A stretch of 64,000 nucleotides of DNA. It comes from Purshia tridentata. Its lineage: Eukaryota > Streptophyta > Magnoliopsida > Rosales > Rosaceae. The translations under genes and the position numbers were made by a program. Below, piece by piece: positions 23,933 to 40,641 of the stretch. Under the pieces are notes generated by a model. It was given only the letters and a program-made list of their open reading frames with translations, had not been told where the DNA came from and made no database searches. The DNA is taken from NCBI GenBank assembly GCA_003254885.1, contig QANT01005665.1, positions 22,277-86,276 of the forward strand. The letters are read 5' to 3'. Each line of letters opens with the position of its first letter. Position 1 is the first letter of the stretch.

Positions 23933-26900
23933 TTAGAGAGGTTGGTAAGCCATCCATCTATCAATCAAGGCAGAGCATTCCTTGACCTTGTACTCAGCGG
24001 CAATGTGGCCTGCTCCCTGTACACAAGACCAAAAAATTATTAACTAAGTCATAACTAACTTCCTGAGACAGGGCAGCAAAGTAGAAGGATTATACTTGCC
24101 TTTATAGTCGCAAACGTCAAATTATAAAATTCATTCATTAAGTTCTTTGTGTATCTGCATTTAACATAATTATAGTTATGTCATGAAAATTTAGTGTTAG
24201 GAAGTATAGGAAGGAACAGAAAAGAAGCAACTTTGGCTTCTCTTGGATTGCAAGGAATGAAGAAGCTTTGGTACCCACCCTGCAGTTTGGCCATCAACAG
24301 ACCATGCCCTCCAGGTCTCATTCACTGTCAAATTTAGCAAATTTATCCATTTTTGTGTGCCCATGTGAGGAATTGTCATGTCATGATCACCACTGTATAT
24401 CAGAGCACGTAGGTTGGTCTTTGCGAGACTTTGATGATAACTGAGAGTACTAGTGACTTCTTCAGAGTATGAATTAGCCATGGTGCTATTACAGTATTGC
24501 CAAAACTTTTTTGTGCCCTGATTGGCATCAGAAAAATGTCTTAGTGCAGTAATTTTGTATTTTTTTCTCTTGTTGGTAGGATATCATGAATTACAGATTT
24601 CCGATTAAACATACCCTTCGGACACCAAGAGCATCTTGGACACCTCTGTTGTTGGCCCAGATGTAGCCGAGCATGTGAAAATAACTCTAGAAGAAGAAAA
24701 CCAATTAGGTGCCTCAGAGGTTTACCCAATAGAGGAAAAATTGTTGTATACAAACAGGATGTATACAACACCCCTATTATAGCCAACTACTCATATGCCA
24801 GTCACATGATTAGACATTGTGAGAGGAATGTTATATAAAGAGAGAGGCTTACCCGACACCAAAGTGCAGGACCATTAGGTGCTGAACTTAGTAAACCTTC
24901 GGACAAATCTTTGAGATATCTCCGGGCTGTGCCTATCTCTGTTGGTGTCGGCAATGAATCCATACAGTCTGGTTCCAAGATTTGCATCGTATTTACGTCA
25001 CTGATGAGCTGCAAATTGACAGGTTCACTCATTCTCAATATATGCTTATGAAGCTTAGTCCATGACCACAAATAATTTAGTTGATGAAGTTTAAAGTTTT
25101 ATGTCCTCTTACCTTGTCAATAGCATCGATATCTGTGGCGCATGCAACATTGCTTGAATCTACGTTTACATAATCGCCATTGCAACTTGTTTTGGCAGCC
25201 TTGAATTCATGTAGACGTGAAAAATTTAGAAATACAACATATATATGAACCACAAGATGAGCATACATGACACAGAATGTATAGATTCTCTACCCTACTG
25301 GTTTGTTAGTTTTTGGCATTGAATCGAATTAAATTGTACAAGCATTACATGACATAGAACATGCAAGTAGAGCCACAATTCATGATTCACCTTATACAAT
25401 TGATCCGATATAAGAGTGAGCCGGTGGGCATAAGGAATTTTTGCATTTCCATCAATGACTGAATCTGTTACTGGGTTCCCAAGCACATATCCCTGATAAA
25501 AGTTCAAGAATATAATAAACAACAACAATTCACAAAATCCAGTGTTATATATATTATATCATTAGAGCCACACTTCCGTTTTCATAGTTAGATCAAGTAC
25601 CTTGAGATTCATTAGAGGCACACTTCCATTTGCATTCCCTGAAACATCATGAGGAAGTTGGATTCGCCATAAGCTAGAGCCAAGTTTAAGAAAGACAATG
25701 GTTTTCATTACAATGATAATATATTATTTGGTGACTAAAATTTTGGAAAACTTTTGGCGAGTTTTGTATTATTGAGTAACATGTCATATACCATCCAGTA
25801 TCTGTTGTGCAAGCATTGGAACGGGTATGCCAGAGTAGGAGTCACCACCAACATAGAGTACATTTTCCAAATATGTAGGGTGTGCCTCCAGCCACTGCAT
25901 AACGACACAAACTGTCAAAATCCATTAAATTCTGAGGAGTATATATCACTTATTTTCTAACAGATAAATTGTGACATACCTTCTGCAGAAATTCATAGCT
26001 TTGTGCCACATATTTATAGTCCCCCATAACATAACCACTTTGGGTTTTTGAGTAGGAGAATCCAGTACCAACAGGTGCATCTATGTATATGACATTCAGG
26101 CTCTAGGAAACATGATCACCATAATTTTTCAGAAGGGTATATATAAAGAAATTTGTTACAATTAGGACAGAAATGAAGCATATAATCTGCAGTACCTGTG
26201 TCCATGAAAATAGGTTATCATGAATTGTTGGTAGGCTCCCATTGTAATCTCCATATTTGAAAGATAATGGACCTATATATGCAAAGCATTTATATCAAGG
26301 TCCTTTTCAACACAATCCCAAAGAAAAACAAGGCCTTTCTACTAAGTCTTTGGCCTGCATATATGGGGGCCAGATTATAAATTAGTTGATTTTAAGGATG
26401 AATCAAAATCTGCAGCCTTTAATTTATTTGAACTAATAAACACCCTTATAAGGATTTATGGTGGAATTTATAGTGAATCCACAAGTCACCGATTAAAGAA
26501 GATGAAATCCCCATTCTAATTGCCTTGTCCAAGACTATTTTCTTGGGAGGCTGAGGTTGAGGGTAAAATTCCCTCCTTCTACTCCTGGCTTCGTCATTTA
26601 GTAGTAATGAGTGTAAAACAGAAAAGCTTTGCCTACTGCTTTGAGAAACAAGTGAAATTAAGGATGAGAAAAATACCACTCTCAAAGAAAAAACCAGCAA
26701 GACCAGAGCAACCTGGACCTCCATTGAACCATAAGATCAGAGGATCTTCGGCAGGGTTCCTCTGAGACTCAACAAAAGTGTAAAACAGCTGCACTTCTTC
26801 ATTGTCACCTACACCAACATATCTATGTACAAAATTGATGATCTAGTAAATACAAAAACATCTCTCAAGCATACTACATATATATATTCGAGAAGCCAGG

Positions 26901-27735
26901 AATGTCTCAGTTGGGGCAAGATGAAAATCTCTTAAATTTCAATTAACAATACTTTCATTCAAAGTTTAAAGTGAATATCACCAGTTATAGCAATAGTTTT
27001 ATACATGTCAACAATAAAATTCAACCCTTCAAGATAATCGTCATAGCTCCATCTAACAATTAATATAGACCATATAACACTAACACTGTTGTTATTTACA
27101 ATATGTAATAGTAACCATAACAATATTAACACTTAATATACATTGATCGTTAAAACTTAAAACCCATTCAATCCCATTCCATTTTTTCCCTCTTGGCTGA
27201 TGGTTTCATCAATAGAAGCACCATAATCTTTCATCTAACCATTACTATAAGTCATATAACAAACAACTAGTAACATGGTTTTGCCTTCTTCTTTTGATGA
27301 AATGTCTATAAGGTGTTTAATCAAACAAGTTCTGCCCTCCTCGAAGGGAAAAATGCTAGAGCCCCACCTTTTCTTTAAAGCAAAGGGTAGGTTCCAGTAA
27401 AGTAAGGTTAAACATTACAACTGAGTGGGAGGCTCTCATCCCAGTTCTTGCTAACTGCAAGCTGAGCTATGTGTGCAGTGTTATGAGGGGGAAATTTCCC
27501 CCACTTGCCCATATGTGGCTCATCCAATGTATATTTAGTACCCAATGCCACAGTTACACAAAACTGAAAAAAGAGGAGTGAAAAAAGCATACCCTGTTTC
27601 TAGTGTGAAAGGAAGGTTACCGGAGTAACCTGGTAGAGCGGTAATGGCTGTTGTAGTGATGCTTGAAGCTGAAGTGATGGCTATCACAGTACTGAAAACC
27701 AATACAGCAAGTTGACGCAAACCCATCATGCTCAT
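23933..27735 (-). CDS. Serine carboxypeptidase-like acyltransferase, copy B
   Basis: Tandem paralogue of the gene at 18597-21910: 474 residues, 13 exons: 27735-27593, 26822-26677, 26272-26196, 26102-25980, 25894-25792, 25638-25601, 25492-25391, 25199-25113, 25008-24853, 24686-24615, 24517-24279, 24154-24100, 24016-23933. Exon sizes equal copy A except that exons 11 and 12 are one uninterrupted exon here, and that exon is two codons longer. The ATG used in copy A is ATA in copy B, so translation should start at the next ATG (MSMMGLRQ), shortening the signal peptide by four residues. Motifs: [32 protein letters not shown] (Ser182), SGDHD and GAGH (His451), so the triad is intact. Its last intron also begins with GC. 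Likely vacuolar acyltransferase or carboxypeptidase; substrate unknown. Confidence 0.87.
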
Positions 27736-29700
27736 ACTGTTGCTGGGCTTCGATATTAACAAGCTCTCACTGGAGGTTGCTGTATTACTTACTTGAGCTA
27801 TTTTCGGTGCCACACTTGGGTAGTTCTCATTTGGGTGTAACTTACATATTGTCAGCAAAATGACTCTGTTGGGTACCAGAAAGTCAAAACATGCAGGCAC
27901 AATAGTATACCAGTAAGTATAGTCTGTAAGCATGGCTCATTACGGACATAACCCAGAGTCTACAAAGTTTGTTGTGTACATGCTTGGTTGTTAGCTGTAA
28001 GTCAAAGAGGACCAGGATTACAACAATGTGCTCAAGACTCAAGAGTCAAAGAACTTATAAATCTATATTAATTTATTACGTAAATAAAATAACATCCATG
28101 TCACACGTGTTTCATTTAGGTCAATACTTTTTACTTCTATTTCTTTGAGGTTTGGTCTTGGTTTGTCACAAGAATGGTTTCAGGCCTCTACTGACATGGG
28201 CTCTTAGCCCACCAGTAAAATGACAGTGTTTGGACCTGGTTATGGCCAACCATGGGCTGCTCGGGTCGGTATACAAACGATTGTGAGCCCAAGTTCTAAC
28301 CCGACACCTCGTTTGTTATTATATACGACATGTATTTCTAAATTCTACTCGATAAGTTATATATGGTTGAGTTTAGTTTCAACTTATAACCGACATAAAT
28401 CTCCTTAAGGTTAGGAGGGAAGTTTGAAGATTGAACGCATCCAAAGAAACTGAAATATGAAAATATATTGGCCTTTGAAAGTGCAAAATTCATGCATAAA
28501 AGGAGGTGCTTTTAAGTAAGTGCTCATGAAATGAATCATGAATCATGCATGACCTCTTTTTCAATTTATTTTAAAGCAACCTATCCACCCTAACATGCAC
28601 ACATGCATCACACGCTACTTACACATAATACTACTATTCATAATGTGATTTTGTGGGCCTTATAGTTGATAAAAAAAATTGTGGCTGATAAGCCTGCTAT
28701 TTACCAATAAATTGAATTATAAAATAAAAACAAAAGATCAAAAATGAAAACAGAAAAAATAAAATAAAATAAAATCGAGCAGCACCCAACCTGAACCACC
28801 CTCCCCTCCCTTCTTTCTAACACCTCTTATTATTTTATTGATTCATACATGATCTCTCTCAAAGGCTTATTTATTTAGCAAGTAAAAAAATACTGACACA
28901 TGTAGTGACACATCATTTAGATCTAAATTAGAATCTAAATTTGAGATCCCTAACATTATTAATCTCAACTAACTAGCAAGACCCAACCATTATTTGTTTT
29001 TGAATTCCACTTTTTATCAAAAATGGAAGGTTTGTAGAATGATAGTGCAGAAGACAACACTTAATAGCTTCTAATGAATGAAGAATGGTTTACCTGACAA
29101 TTTAGTATATTATGTTATTACATTGTCAAATTGCACAATTTGAAATATTTAACACGTTCTCTTACCGTAATTGCACACATTTGCACATATCGTTGAGCGC
29201 TCAATAGTATATGATTTTCTATACCGAGTGCTCAGACTCGATTTGTCGACATTTATGTTAAGTTTTAACGCTAAGATTTTTCAAAATTAAATCATAACAT
29301 AATGTTTCTACAAATATCAGTTTATAAGGGTATGAGGTGAACTCGTTGGCCTATACCCTCAAAATGAGTAGAGAAAGCAACATTGAGCGTTGTAAGAAAC
29401 GATCATCTGTTTTAAATAAATTTCACCAAATGCTCAGTATCAAGTACAAACATGCAAAACTGAACGAATTCGTTTATCATATAATTTAATATGTTAAATT
29501 ATCTAATTATTACTATGAATGATATGAATAGCTTGATTTAATTGACAATATGTTAAATTAATATCTCAATACACATTATGAGAAGAACAATATCTCAAAA
29601 CATGCATACGTGAACTATATAAAATATCAAGGGTGATATTCAACCATACATTTTTAAACAACACTAATAAACGCTTAAGAGTTAAGAAAATTATAGGGAA
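27736..29700. other. Divergent intergenic region between SCPL copy B and PECT1
   Basis: About 2 kb of AT-rich sequence serving as upstream region for both genes. No ORF with a recognised domain. Confidence 0.45.
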
Positions 29701-29789
29701 ATACATTGCACACACTACACGTAAATGCAAGCCAAGCAGCACGTACTACGTAGCTTCACTTTGGTCTTTGTCTGTTGGATGTACACACG

Positions 29790-29855
29790 TGGAGGGACGA
29801 AAGTGGCCACGAGAGAAACAGAGAATGGGGCCGGCCCAGGGGGGTGGGGCCCACA
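29790..29855 (+). promoter_or_regulatory. Promoter-proximal GC-rich block of PECT1 with G-box-like and GGGCC motifs
   Basis: CACACGTGG (ACGT core with GG flank) lies beside a dense GC block containing GGCCGGCCC and GGGCCCAC. ACGTG and GGCCCA (site II) motifs are common in plant promoters of broadly expressed genes. It stands out from the AT-rich surroundings. Binding is inferred. Confidence 0.4.
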
Positions 29856-30019
29856 CAGTAAGTCTGGCAGTGATGAACAAGGTGAGATATATTTGGAGAC
29901 AGAGAGGCTTTGTTTGTAAGAAGAAAACTTGTGGGAAAGAGAGGCTTGTTGTATTCCAAGCCACCAGAAAAAACCAGAGAGAAAGAGGAGACACAGAGAA
30001 CTCAACATACACGAAAAAG

Positions 30020-30676
30020 GTAAGAATTTTCCTTGTAAAACAGCAAAAGAGGGAATCTTTTAGATCTGACCCAACGTAATAACTACTCATTCATTGATAT
30101 TTTCATTTGGGATTTTGTTGTCCTTGGAATTCTCAGCTCCATTTTGCCCATTTTCTCTTCCTACTTCCTACTTCATTATTCATTTTTGTTTTCATTGTAC
30201 AATCATTCTCTTTCTCTTTCTCTTCCTGACTTTCAGGTGTGTTTCTGGTTTAGATTGAGAATTTAATTTTATAATCTTGAATTTTCTTGAAGCTATTGGT
30301 TCTTCGTGCATGCATTAATTTCTCGATTGGCTTAGAATTTGCATCTCTCAATTTCACAGAATGGCGTTTTATTGCTGAATGAAGTGAATTCCTTGTTCAA
30401 TGATTTTCCTTTGCACATCCTCTTCACAATTCCCTATTAAATCTCTTTAAAATCTGAAATCTTGTTTTATTCTTCGTCTTTGTTACATGTTTGGTATTTA
30501 ATTCAACTTCTAGATTTATATATTATTTCTCAGTTTGTCCTTGTAGTTTTATAACGTTGAAATTTTACTTTGATGGAAGGAAAACAATATGGAATTTAGT
30601 AAAACTTAGACCAAAATATATTGCAATTCTTCTGTTATGTTGATTTTTTATTTTCTTTGTGCCATTATAATTTCAG
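30020..30676 (+). other. Probable 5' UTR intron of PECT1
   Basis: A strong donor AAAG|GTAAG at 30019/30020 and a pyrimidine-rich acceptor TTTCAG at 30671-30676 bracket 657 T-rich bases without coding potential, 58 bases before the PECT1 start codon. Leader introns are frequent in plant housekeeping genes. Confidence 0.55.
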
Positions 30677-30734
30677 GTTGTGTGTCTCCTCTTCCTGAAC
30701 AAGTAAAGCTCAAAGGAATATAAAGGGTGGCAAC

Positions 30735-34993
<4,259 letters not shown>

Positions 34994-35851
34994 TTCTTCT
35001 ATCGTTCTGGGTTAAAACCGTAAAGTTCATCCTCCGGCCTGGACTCATTGAAGAGGTTCTGAGTTATTCAGGCTTTATAAAATGCCATTCGTCTTTGCTA
35101 AAAGGACAGGAAGAGAAGAGAAGATAGGACATAGAAGACACCCCGATCAGACTTCTATGTAACATTTTTTTTTCCCGTTTTTGATGTTATCTCTAGCAGA
35201 ATATAGATGAAAATCTCATACAACCTCGTCCATCACCCTGTGCATATTTGTAATGAAATTATTTATCTGGGTGTTTACACTAATCCCATTTTATGGCATT
35301 GTTCTCATGATTTTGATTGATAAAAATATGCTTCATTACTCTGTGGTCTTTCACTTTGTAGAGAAATACTTACCTATAACGGGCCATATGAATCTCACAT
35401 GGCTATCTTTCTCATAACATGTGTAGTTACGTTTACATGTCTATTTTTCTCATAACATGTCAAGTTAAGATAGAGTCGGTAGGTGTATATATACCCATTG
35501 AGTAGCCTAAAAGCTTAAACAAGCAAAAGATGCCCATGTGCCCATGAAAGCCAAAAACCTTGGCATAAATAAAAATAAGCTCTTAAGTGGATCCTTAAAA
35601 GCCATAATGAACATGCAAATCATTCTCTGACAAATTCCTACACTGCTATTAAAATTACAGCACTAATTTTCTGGTGCTTCAAACGATTGCTGTTAGCAAA
35701 GGACCTCCTAATAAATTAAAAGGAACAACCAACCTCTCTTGGGTCCCTCCCATATACAACCTACATGAAAAGACTGCAAAAAGATTATAGGAAGCAAAGC
35801 AACATCCAAATCCCAACCCAGAAATTAAACCCTATTCTGCTTTTGGGGTCC
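34994..35851. other. Convergent spacer between PECT1 and the unknown gene
   Basis: 3' flanks of both genes. AACATGT-type phrases near 35410-35460 are short repeats. No gene recognised. Confidence 0.45.
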
Positions 35852-36847
35852 TCATTGGAGCCATGTGATGGGTGTGGATGTGTTGTGTGGAGGCTGTGGT
35901 ATCATGCAGTGCTGCTGCTGCCACTGAGGAAATTCTCCATTACCTGTCCACATCCCACTACCACCATACCCATCAGACATGCCTTGCTCTCCTGTGCTCT
36001 CTTCAACCTCCATTGTTGCTGTTCCCATCTCTTCAGCCTCCATCAGCTCCTCCGGAGCCTCTGCTTGGGAAACCTCCATTGATGGTTGTGTAGGTGGTAG
36101 CTGACAAGGAACCCATGGAACCACCGCTTTACACTGATTGCTGTCGTTTTGCACTGCCTCATTTTCCTCAGCTGATGATGTTTTCAGACCATAATGACCG
36201 GAACGACGAAATTGGTCTGCAAAACCAAACCATAACAGCAATTAGTGAAAATTAACAAGATAAAAAGAGAAATCATTGGAAAAACCAAATGGGTATTGGG
36301 GCACAGCACATACCTTTGAAGCCAGAAATCAAGTCAGAATGAAAAGAGACCGAGACATTAGAAGGGGAATTGAAGATTGGGGCATTAAAGGGCTTGAAAA
36401 GAACAATGGCCTTTTCTTGGTTTTCTGAGTGCAATTCCTCAATCACTGGACCACCATATTTCAGCTGATTCTGGGCAGCCATGAATGCTCCTCCTTCTTC
36501 TCCTTGTTGGTGGTGGTGGTGGTGGTGACCCAGAGAAGCAGAATTTAGAGAAGCATCAAATTCAGCCTCCTCTTCCTCCATTATAGGTGGCAAATGAGAA
36601 TCCTATATCACAAAAAATCACATTGGGTATTTGGGTAAGCAGAACTGGCTGAAGAGAAAAAATAAAAAAATAAAAACATGTGAAAAAAAAGAATTAAAGA
36701 CAATACCAGACGGCGAATCTTTCTGGCAGGAGAAGACAGGGAGAAGTCGGAGAAGTCATCGTTGACTTGGTCCAACTCCTCCACCTCCTTCCTCTTCTTC
36801 TTCAACAGTTTCATCTGCATTCCTTCTGAGACAAAGTAGCCTGCCAT
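35852..36847 (-). CDS. Plant protein of unknown function, likely nuclear
   Basis: Predicted 264-residue protein in three exons with matching phases: 36847-36707, 36602-36314 and 36216-35852 (TGA). The start is MAGYFVSEG; the upstream in-frame reading starts at TTG and was dropped. The N-terminus has a basic cluster (KLLKKKRKE) and a second one (PARKIRRL) likely to act in nuclear targeting, then an acidic run (MEEEEAEFD), a six-histidine tract, and a conserved-looking block AIVLFKPFNAPI. The C-terminal exon is rich in Glu, Met, Gln and Pro. No catalytic domain is visible. Similar small acidic/basic proteins exist across angiosperms, but I cannot name the family. Confidence 0.7.
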
Positions 36848-37613
36848 TTTTTTTGCACTGGGTTCCAAATTTCTATGGAAAGAAAGTCAGATAGGTAGGG
36901 GTGTTGTTTAGGGTTTGATTTGATGATTGGATTGCGGAGACAAATGAAAAAGTCTGAAACTGGGTTCTCTGTAATAAGGAGGAGGCAAAGAGAGAGAGAG
37001 GAAAGAGGGAGTTTTCTCTATGTCTCTAGAGGTCTCCAGAAGACAAAGATGACTAAGAAACCCAAACTTAGCCCACTGCTAATATTTACCATCTACTTAT
37101 GGGCAATGGGCTATGGGCTTTGGGCATGGCCCATGGGCCCTTATTAGGATTGAAGAAAAATAAGATTGGTGTTTAATTATCACATATATATTATCAAAAA
37201 TTGATATACCATTCTATATATTAAAAAAATACCCATTAAAAATTAAATTTATACTTTTAATAATATTAATAATATTTATTCATAGTTATACCACGTGGTG
37301 GTGTAACAATTATATAAATAATTTCTCAATTATGAGGTACAAAAAAGAAAAGAAAATGCTTAAGTTTACTATAATCTCGAGCTATTCAACAATAATTTCG
37401 ACTTTAACCTCAACACAAGGTATTTTAGTTATTTTACATATAAAACGGAGGATAAAAATAATAATTTGTATTGAATTCAAAATAATTAAACCCTTCATTA
37501 AAAAAGATCCCATTATATTTTGCATTCGAGAAAACCCCGAGCTTTCAAACACTCTCTAATATCCCACATTATAGTTTGCAGTAGAGAAAAAATCAAAATG
37601 GTAGTCAAGCATG
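36848..37613. other. Intergenic region, promoter side of the unknown gene
   Basis: Purine-rich near 36980-37010, with GGGC/CCCATGGGCCC motifs near 37070-37140 (site II-like), then AT-rich with TACCACGTGGTGGTG at about 37290 (palindromic G-box). No gene seen. Confidence 0.4.
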
Positions 37614-38842
37614 TTAGCATCGGAAGTTACAGTAACACTGTTCCGTAATCTTATTAAAGAATGCACATTCTCCATAGGCCGAGGGATACGTCTTCTTACA
37701 ATACTTATCACAAACTTGCTTTCCTCCAAAGCATCCACTCGATTCAGTTACTAATACAATGCAACGATTTACATCTTCACCTGGAGCTCCTGCTACACAA
37801 ATAAACCATTATTTTCTATATATATAAATTAAGTAAACGTACTCATCTTTCAGTTTGGTAAAACTTTCATATTCTCAAAAATGTCCATGGTTAACAAAAA
37901 TGTCGTGTAATTTTTTTTTTTCTTAGGAGGGAAAAATTCGTAAAGTAGCAACACAATTAATATAAAGTTAGGGTTTGGGGTTGGCCTAGTTTGCCAAATA
38001 CAAAAATTTCTCCCTTACACATCCGGATTTAAACTCTTTTCCTCTTGTGTAGTAGGTAAAACATATCAAACTTATTTTCATCAAAATGATTGCAAATAAA
38101 AAGAAAAATAATTACCCTCACTAAATGGTTAAAACTGAAATGAATTAATGTACCAATGTGGTAGCTGGGTAGTATGATCAAACCTTCAATGCATTGGTAG
38201 TCACAGTAACATTTAGGGTTCTGCTTTTCAAAGAATAAACATTTTCCATAAGCCGAGGGATACACCTCCTCACAATAAGTATTACATGTTTTCTGCCCCC
38301 CTAAGCATCTATCCAACTCATTTATTATTATCGTACAACGCTTCATATCTGAAATACATGTTAGAAAATCAACAATCATTATGAAAAAATATTGCAAAAA
38401 CAGTACAACTCGCTCTATAATTACAAAAATATTATCCAAGCTAGGTATTGATGATGATAAAAATCTAAATATTCAGAGGAGAAAAGAATGCAAATCAGAC
38501 GAGATGTGTAGTCATCGAGTGTATATTGATTAGCAAAGTAAAAATCTCAAAAACATTTTATTCTAGGTCGACGACACTCATTCATCGCTTAATTAAAGTT
38601 TAATTCTTAAGTTTTAAGCATAAAACCTGAGAATATATCATACCTTAATTTCTAAACTCTAAAACAATAATTTTTTTTCTTTGCTAGCTGATCGCAGCTG
38701 CCCTGCGTCTTAATTTCTCTACATATATCACAACAAATACTTAATTCTGGTTGATAATAAATAAATAAATAAATAAATAACCTGCATTTTCCGACGAGAC
38801 GATGTAGAAGACTACAAAGAAGTAAATGAATCTTGGAGTCAT
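37614..38842 (-). CDS. Two-domain defensin-like peptide, one exon per domain
   Basis: Predicted 133-residue secreted peptide in three phase-1 exons: 38842-38782 (signal peptide MTPRFIYFFVVFYIVSSENA), 38348-38184 (domain 1) and 37789-37614 (domain 2, TAA). The two domains are clearly homologous. Each has R/RC at the start, a GGK/QxxC segment, then YCxxxYPSAYGxC, FF, and CYCxxxC. The shared YPSAYG core and eight similarly spaced cysteines show that the second domain arose by exon duplication. Because both introns are phase 1, the domain exon is symmetrical and could be copied without breaking frame. Cysteine-stabilised secreted peptide; target unknown. Not the same subgroup as the DEFL pair at the window start. 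Confidence 0.72.
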
Positions 38843-38911
38843 TGATATGCTCTTCCTACTTTTTGCAAGAAATGTAAACAATGAAAGGGGCAAGAAGCTA
38901 GCTCCTGGATA

Positions 38912-38918
38912 TATTATA
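38912..38918 (-). promoter_or_regulatory. Possible TATA box of the two-domain DEFL gene
   Basis: TATAATA on the minus strand about 70 bases upstream of the start codon. Confidence 0.35.
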
Positions 38919-40576
38919 GACAATTAATTAATAAGTTAAGAGTTTTTGATTTTTCAGGGTGAATAAATTTACTAAAGTTGACGAGACAAAAACACAGTAG
39001 GAAGAGTCAGAAACTCAACATCAACTATTAAATTAATTCAAACATAAAATACTATCAATACACTAAACTAAAGAATTATCGGTAAAATCTCATATTTGAT
39101 TGGTGGTTAAATTGCGGAATATCTCAGCACGGATAAGCACAGAGATGTTCACCTAAGATATTTAAAATGTGGGATAAGGGAGAGACATTAGAATTCAATG
39201 ATTGGATTTAAGGATCCTAACTTTAGATTTCAAATACATGTGACAGTGAATCATAAATTCATATCAATGCCTACTCTTGACTCATTTATTTACAACAAGT
39301 AAAATATTGACACATGTACTGCAACATCATTTGGAAACCAAATTTGAGATATAAATTTCGGATCCATAGTACAATATTGGGATTTAATACAGTTATAGAA
39401 ACTGATAAACATTGAAATGAATCTAGCCATTAAATACATTATCCCTATTTGATTCTCATTTTAAGCCTTATAAAAATGATATTTCTGCACATAAATAGTG
39501 TGTAGGCTTATAAAGATGTGTCATCAGACTCATTAATTGACTACACGTACCACAATAGGATGTGATACAGTTTGTTAACCTGTAAGGCTACATAATAGAT
39601 TAAATGTCTTGATCTGATTCATTATTATACAACATTGATTAAAGTGATTACTAGTATGATGAAAGTTTAGTCAAGTGGGTGAGGCTTTTTCAAGCATGCC
39701 CAAAAGCCATCGAAGTGAACCTAAAAGATGATGGAGACCAATTCTGTCAAACAAAATCCAAATTAGAGTAAACCTCGACATCCAAAATTTTCAGGATTAC
39801 CTGAGGAGTGAGAGCATTAAGAGTCACAACCACTCTGATGTCTTCTTCTTGGCAGTGTAAAGATCTCTTATTTGTGTTGCTCAGCATGCTCAATTCATAA
39901 AATAATCTGCTCAAAGCAATAAAACAACATCAAAATGCAAGAAACTTTATTCAAAAAATTCAAGTACCCCTGTGATGGTAGTCTAAGGTCAGCCCAACAT
40001 GAATTGATTAATTAAATTAGGAAGACTAAAGTATATTTAAAAAACATATATATGACCAAAACTAAGCTTATAATTACTCCTCAATCCTCTTCAGGCAATG
40101 TTCAAGAAGATATATCAAAAGCATTTTTTCTGCAATGGTGAGTCACAATGTGAATGGATTGATTAATTATTAATTTGGGTCATATAATATGTTAAGCTAC
40201 CCTCATGAATTAGAAGGTTTATAGGTTGAGAGTGTGTCTCAGTCACCCCATAAGCCAAACCCACATTCTTTGGTTCATGTTAACAAATTAAAAGGGGGGT
40301 GCCCATATGGGGTGAAAGGCAAAACATATTGACCAAATTTTAGAGCAATTGCAACCTGCTGCAAATTTGGTGTGAAAAATAGTGAGCAATTAATGCTCAC
40401 TTTTCTTGTAGTACTGAACTTCGAGTGGTACTTAAGTTCCAATCAGAGCAACTATATTCGATGTTTATTTCTGATGTCAGTTTATGTGCATGGATGGAAC
40501 ATGTAGTACAACTTTGACCTATGCAACTACAATGTTTGAACTACAAAAGGCTTTGAAGGATCAAAAGGGAGAAGTA
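38919..40576. other. Intergenic region
   Basis: AT-rich, no ORF with a recognised domain. Confidence 0.45.
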
Positions 40577-40587
40577 ATCCCACATCA
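40577..40587 (+). promoter_or_regulatory. Upstream sequence element (USE) of small-RNA type
   Basis: ATCCCACATCA, one base off the plant snRNA/7SL consensus RTCCCACATCG. It sits 26 bases upstream of a TATA box, the spacing used by plant RNA polymerase III USE promoters. Confidence 0.65.
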
Positions 40588-40613
40588 GCAAAATTGGAGA
40601 AGCTTTCAGCCTC

Positions 40614-40619
40614 TATAAT
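40614..40619 (+). promoter_or_regulatory. TATA box of the 7SL-like gene
   Basis: TATAAT in CTCTATAATTCC, 28 bases before the inferred RNA start at 40642. Confidence 0.6.
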
Positions 40620-40641
40620 TCCAGCAGAACTGCACCAGCTC

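Noticed and set aside
29633-30090. Overlapping ORFs on both strands before PECT1
   Set aside because: They lie in the promoter/5' UTR of PECT1 and have no domain.
35765-36093. Plus-strand ORFs of 73-105 codons
   Set aside because: Antisense shadows of exon 3 of the unknown gene.
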